A stretch of 64,000 nucleotides of DNA from Nitrospira sp. CG24E (lineage in GTDB: Bacteria; Nitrospirota; Nitrospiria; Nitrospirales; Nitrospiraceae): contig NEWP02000021.1 of NCBI GenBank assembly GCA_002869895.2, forward strand, positions 110,337 to 174,336. The letters run 5' to 3'. Below, one piece after another: positions 62,951 to 64,000 of this stretch. Below the pieces are notes generated by a model. The model made no database searches, was not told the DNA's origin, and was given only the letters and a program-made list of their open reading frames with translations. The position numbers were made by a program, and so were the translations under genes. How positions within the stretch are numbered: position 1 is the stretch's first letter; each line of letters starts with the position of its first letter.

Positions 62951-63748
62951 TTAGCTGCCGGAAACCGGATCTGTCGCCATTGGAGATGGATCTATGGAGG
63001 GTAGGAGATTGTCCATCAGCGAGCCATGGTTTTCTGTGTGGCTGTTCAGGTCATTCGTTGATTGGATCGATTCGGCGGCCTTCGGGTCTGTGGAGACGGC
63101 GGGAAGGATCATATGGTCCTTCCCGATCTTGCGGATTTCAAGATGTACCCGCCGATTCATGTTACGGCAGACGTCGCTATTGTCGAGACAGAGTGCGCCA
63201 TCTTTTCCGAAGCTTACGACCTTGATCTGATGTTCCGCCACGCCGGCATCGATTAACTCCGTCTTGACGGTCTCAGCCCGCTTCATTCCCAGTTTCATGT
63301 TGTAATCGGTCGATCCCTGTCGGTCTGTATAGCCCTGCACGAGGATGCCGAGATCGGGATCCTGCTTCGCCAGGTTGGCCTGCGTAGCCAGAATCGTTTT
63401 GGCCTCATCTGTGAGCCCCTTGCGACCCACCTCGAAATAGATGTCTGTATGAATGCTGTCTGACTTGTAGCCGACGGTGGGGACTGTCTGGCTGTGCACA
63501 ATTGGCTTGATGGGCTGGATCGGGCTAGTCCTGAGTACCTTCGTAACCTGAGCGTTAGTCAGGGTCCCAGGCTGGGCCTTCAAGGCATAGGATTGGTCCT
63601 GTCCCGAGTAGTACCAGAAGGCTCCAATGATGATGGCAACGCCTACGACCAGTCCTCCTATGAGATAGACCTCCTTTGTGTCCTTACTTGGCACGACAAT
63701 GGCTGGAGAAATATTGCCTGATGAGACTGACGATGATGGGCTCTGCAT
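62951..63748 (-). CDS. OmpA-family peptidoglycan-binding protein
   Basis: 265 aa. One TM helix at about residues 28-48 (VYLIGGLVVGVAIIIGAFWY) anchors it in the inner membrane. The periplasmic OmpA domain has IHTDIYFEVGRKGLTDEAKT, LGILVQGYTDRQGSTDYNMK and LGMKRAETVKTELIDAGVAE, then NRRVHLEIRK. The two Cys in GALCLDNSDVCRNMNRR may form a disulfide. The C-terminal ~60 residues are low-complexity and polar. No Asp in the TM helix, so it is not a MotB-like stator. Upstream lies a gtgaaacgt-type repeat (63765-63800). Confidence 0.88.
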   Translation of the reverse strand: MQSPSSSVSSGNISPAIVVPSKDTKEVYLIGGLVVGVAIIIGAFWYYSGQDQSYALKAQPGTLTNAQVTKVLRTSPIQPIKPIVHSQTVPTVGYKSDSIHTDIYFEVGRKGLTDEAKTILATQANLAKQDPDLGILVQGYTDRQGSTDYNMKLGMKRAETVKTELIDAGVAEHQIKVVSFGKDGALCLDNSDVCRNMNRRVHLEIRKIGKDHMILPAVSTDPKAAESIQSTNDLNSHTENHGSLMDNLLPSIDPSPMATDPVSGS

Positions 63749-63764
63749 GATGCGATCCTCCTTC

Positions 63765-63800
63765 TTCGTGAAACGTGAAAGGTTAAACGTGAAACGCGCC
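63765..63800. repeat. gtgaaacgt word repeat
   Basis: cttcgtgaaacgtgaaaggt and taaacgtgaaacgcg: three close copies of (a)acgtgaaa, the word of the gtgaa/ttcac hairpin family, here without a clear second arm. Confidence 0.45.
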
Positions 63801-63968
63801 AGTGATCGTCTCGGCCTTGGCCTTGTGTCACCTCCTTTCCAGCCGCTGGCGCCGTGTGCCGATGGCCCGATGCTTGAGCAACTGGAGTGCCGGTGAAGGA
63901 AAGGGATGGAATTGAAAGAACTGTGAGGGAAATTGAGGAGTTCAGAAGCTTGAGAAGGAGCGGGATCA

Positions 63969-64000
63969 ATGCGGGGAGGTTTGAACCGGCGTGGGATGCG
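63969..64000 (+). CDS. Possible start of a gene running off the window
   Basis: ATG 63969 is preceded by AAGGAG at the right distance (8 nt). Only MRGGLNRRGM can be read before the window ends, so the product cannot be named and the call is tentative. Confidence 0.25.
   Translation, partial: MRGGLNRRGM

Noticed and set aside
62951..63748. MotB/ZorB identity for the second OmpA-domain protein
   Set aside because: Its TM helix lacks an ion-binding Asp and no MotA-like gene is adjacent.

Overview
The window looks like a chromosomal segment of a Nitrospira-type nitrite-oxidising bacterium. This is inferred from gene content, not from a marker gene. It carries hopanoid synthesis genes (shc, hpnG-like, hpnH), an MEP-pathway set (ispH, dxs, ispG), and a long respiratory operon. 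That operon has two cytochrome bd-like CydA paralogues, a cytochrome b/Rieske module, several c-type cytochromes and a haem-b subunit of the DMSO-reductase gamma (NxrC-like) type. No rRNA operon and no CRISPR array were seen.

Layout. 0-6.1 kb: a B12-binding radical SAM enzyme, a 41-aa membrane ORF, and a minus-strand block made of a ZorA/ZorB-like (MotA/MotB-like) pair followed by an indoleamine 2,3-dioxygenase-like gene. The 5' end of the dioxygenase gene is duplicated as a remnant on the far side of the pair. 6.2-12.4 kb is accessory: a kelch/FN3 lipoprotein, an SRPBCC protein, a VapBC toxin-antitoxin pair, a formylglycine-generating-enzyme-like lipoprotein, an AT-rich FRG-domain gene and several dispersed hairpin repeats. 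12.4-28.2 kb is mostly housekeeping: metK-ahcY (SAM cycle), TlpA and CcdA (thiol redox and cytochrome c maturation), a geranylgeranyl-reductase-like flavoprotein, BamD, FabH, a PhoB/PhoR-type pair, IspH and SMC. It also holds a 189-bp MITE-like element with perfect 21-bp terminal inverted repeats.

28.3-43 kb: shc and a HpnG-like phosphorylase lead into an Mla-type lipid transport operon (mlaE-F-D-C) with two outer-membrane proteins. Then come dxs, ispG, tRNA-Cys and hpnH. Isoprenoid supply, hopanoid cyclisation, side-chain addition and envelope lipid trafficking are therefore neighbours. shc and hpnH have matching candidate promoters (TTGACG, 18-bp spacer).

43-56.4 kb: a single cytochrome c lipoprotein gene is followed by the respiratory operon (44.2-55.5 kb) and a convergent ubiA-type prenyltransferase gene. 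The operon probably encodes a membrane supercomplex linking a quinol/cytochrome b-Rieske module to bd-like subunits through several cytochromes c. Unusual points are a PRC-barrel fused to the Rieske protein, loss in one bd-like paralogue of an active-site-region glutamate kept by the other, a dihaem cytochrome with a helical spacer, and a probable frameshift at the end of one membrane-protein gene.

56.5-64 kb is again accessory: a lipoprotein with a caspase fold that lacks the catalytic His/Cys, tRNA-Thr with a decayed tyrosine-integrase gene at its 3' end, a coiled-coil exported protein, a zinc-ribbon/response-regulator pair, a SNase-like nuclease and an OmpA-family protein. Several families of imperfect hairpin repeats are scattered between genes throughout.
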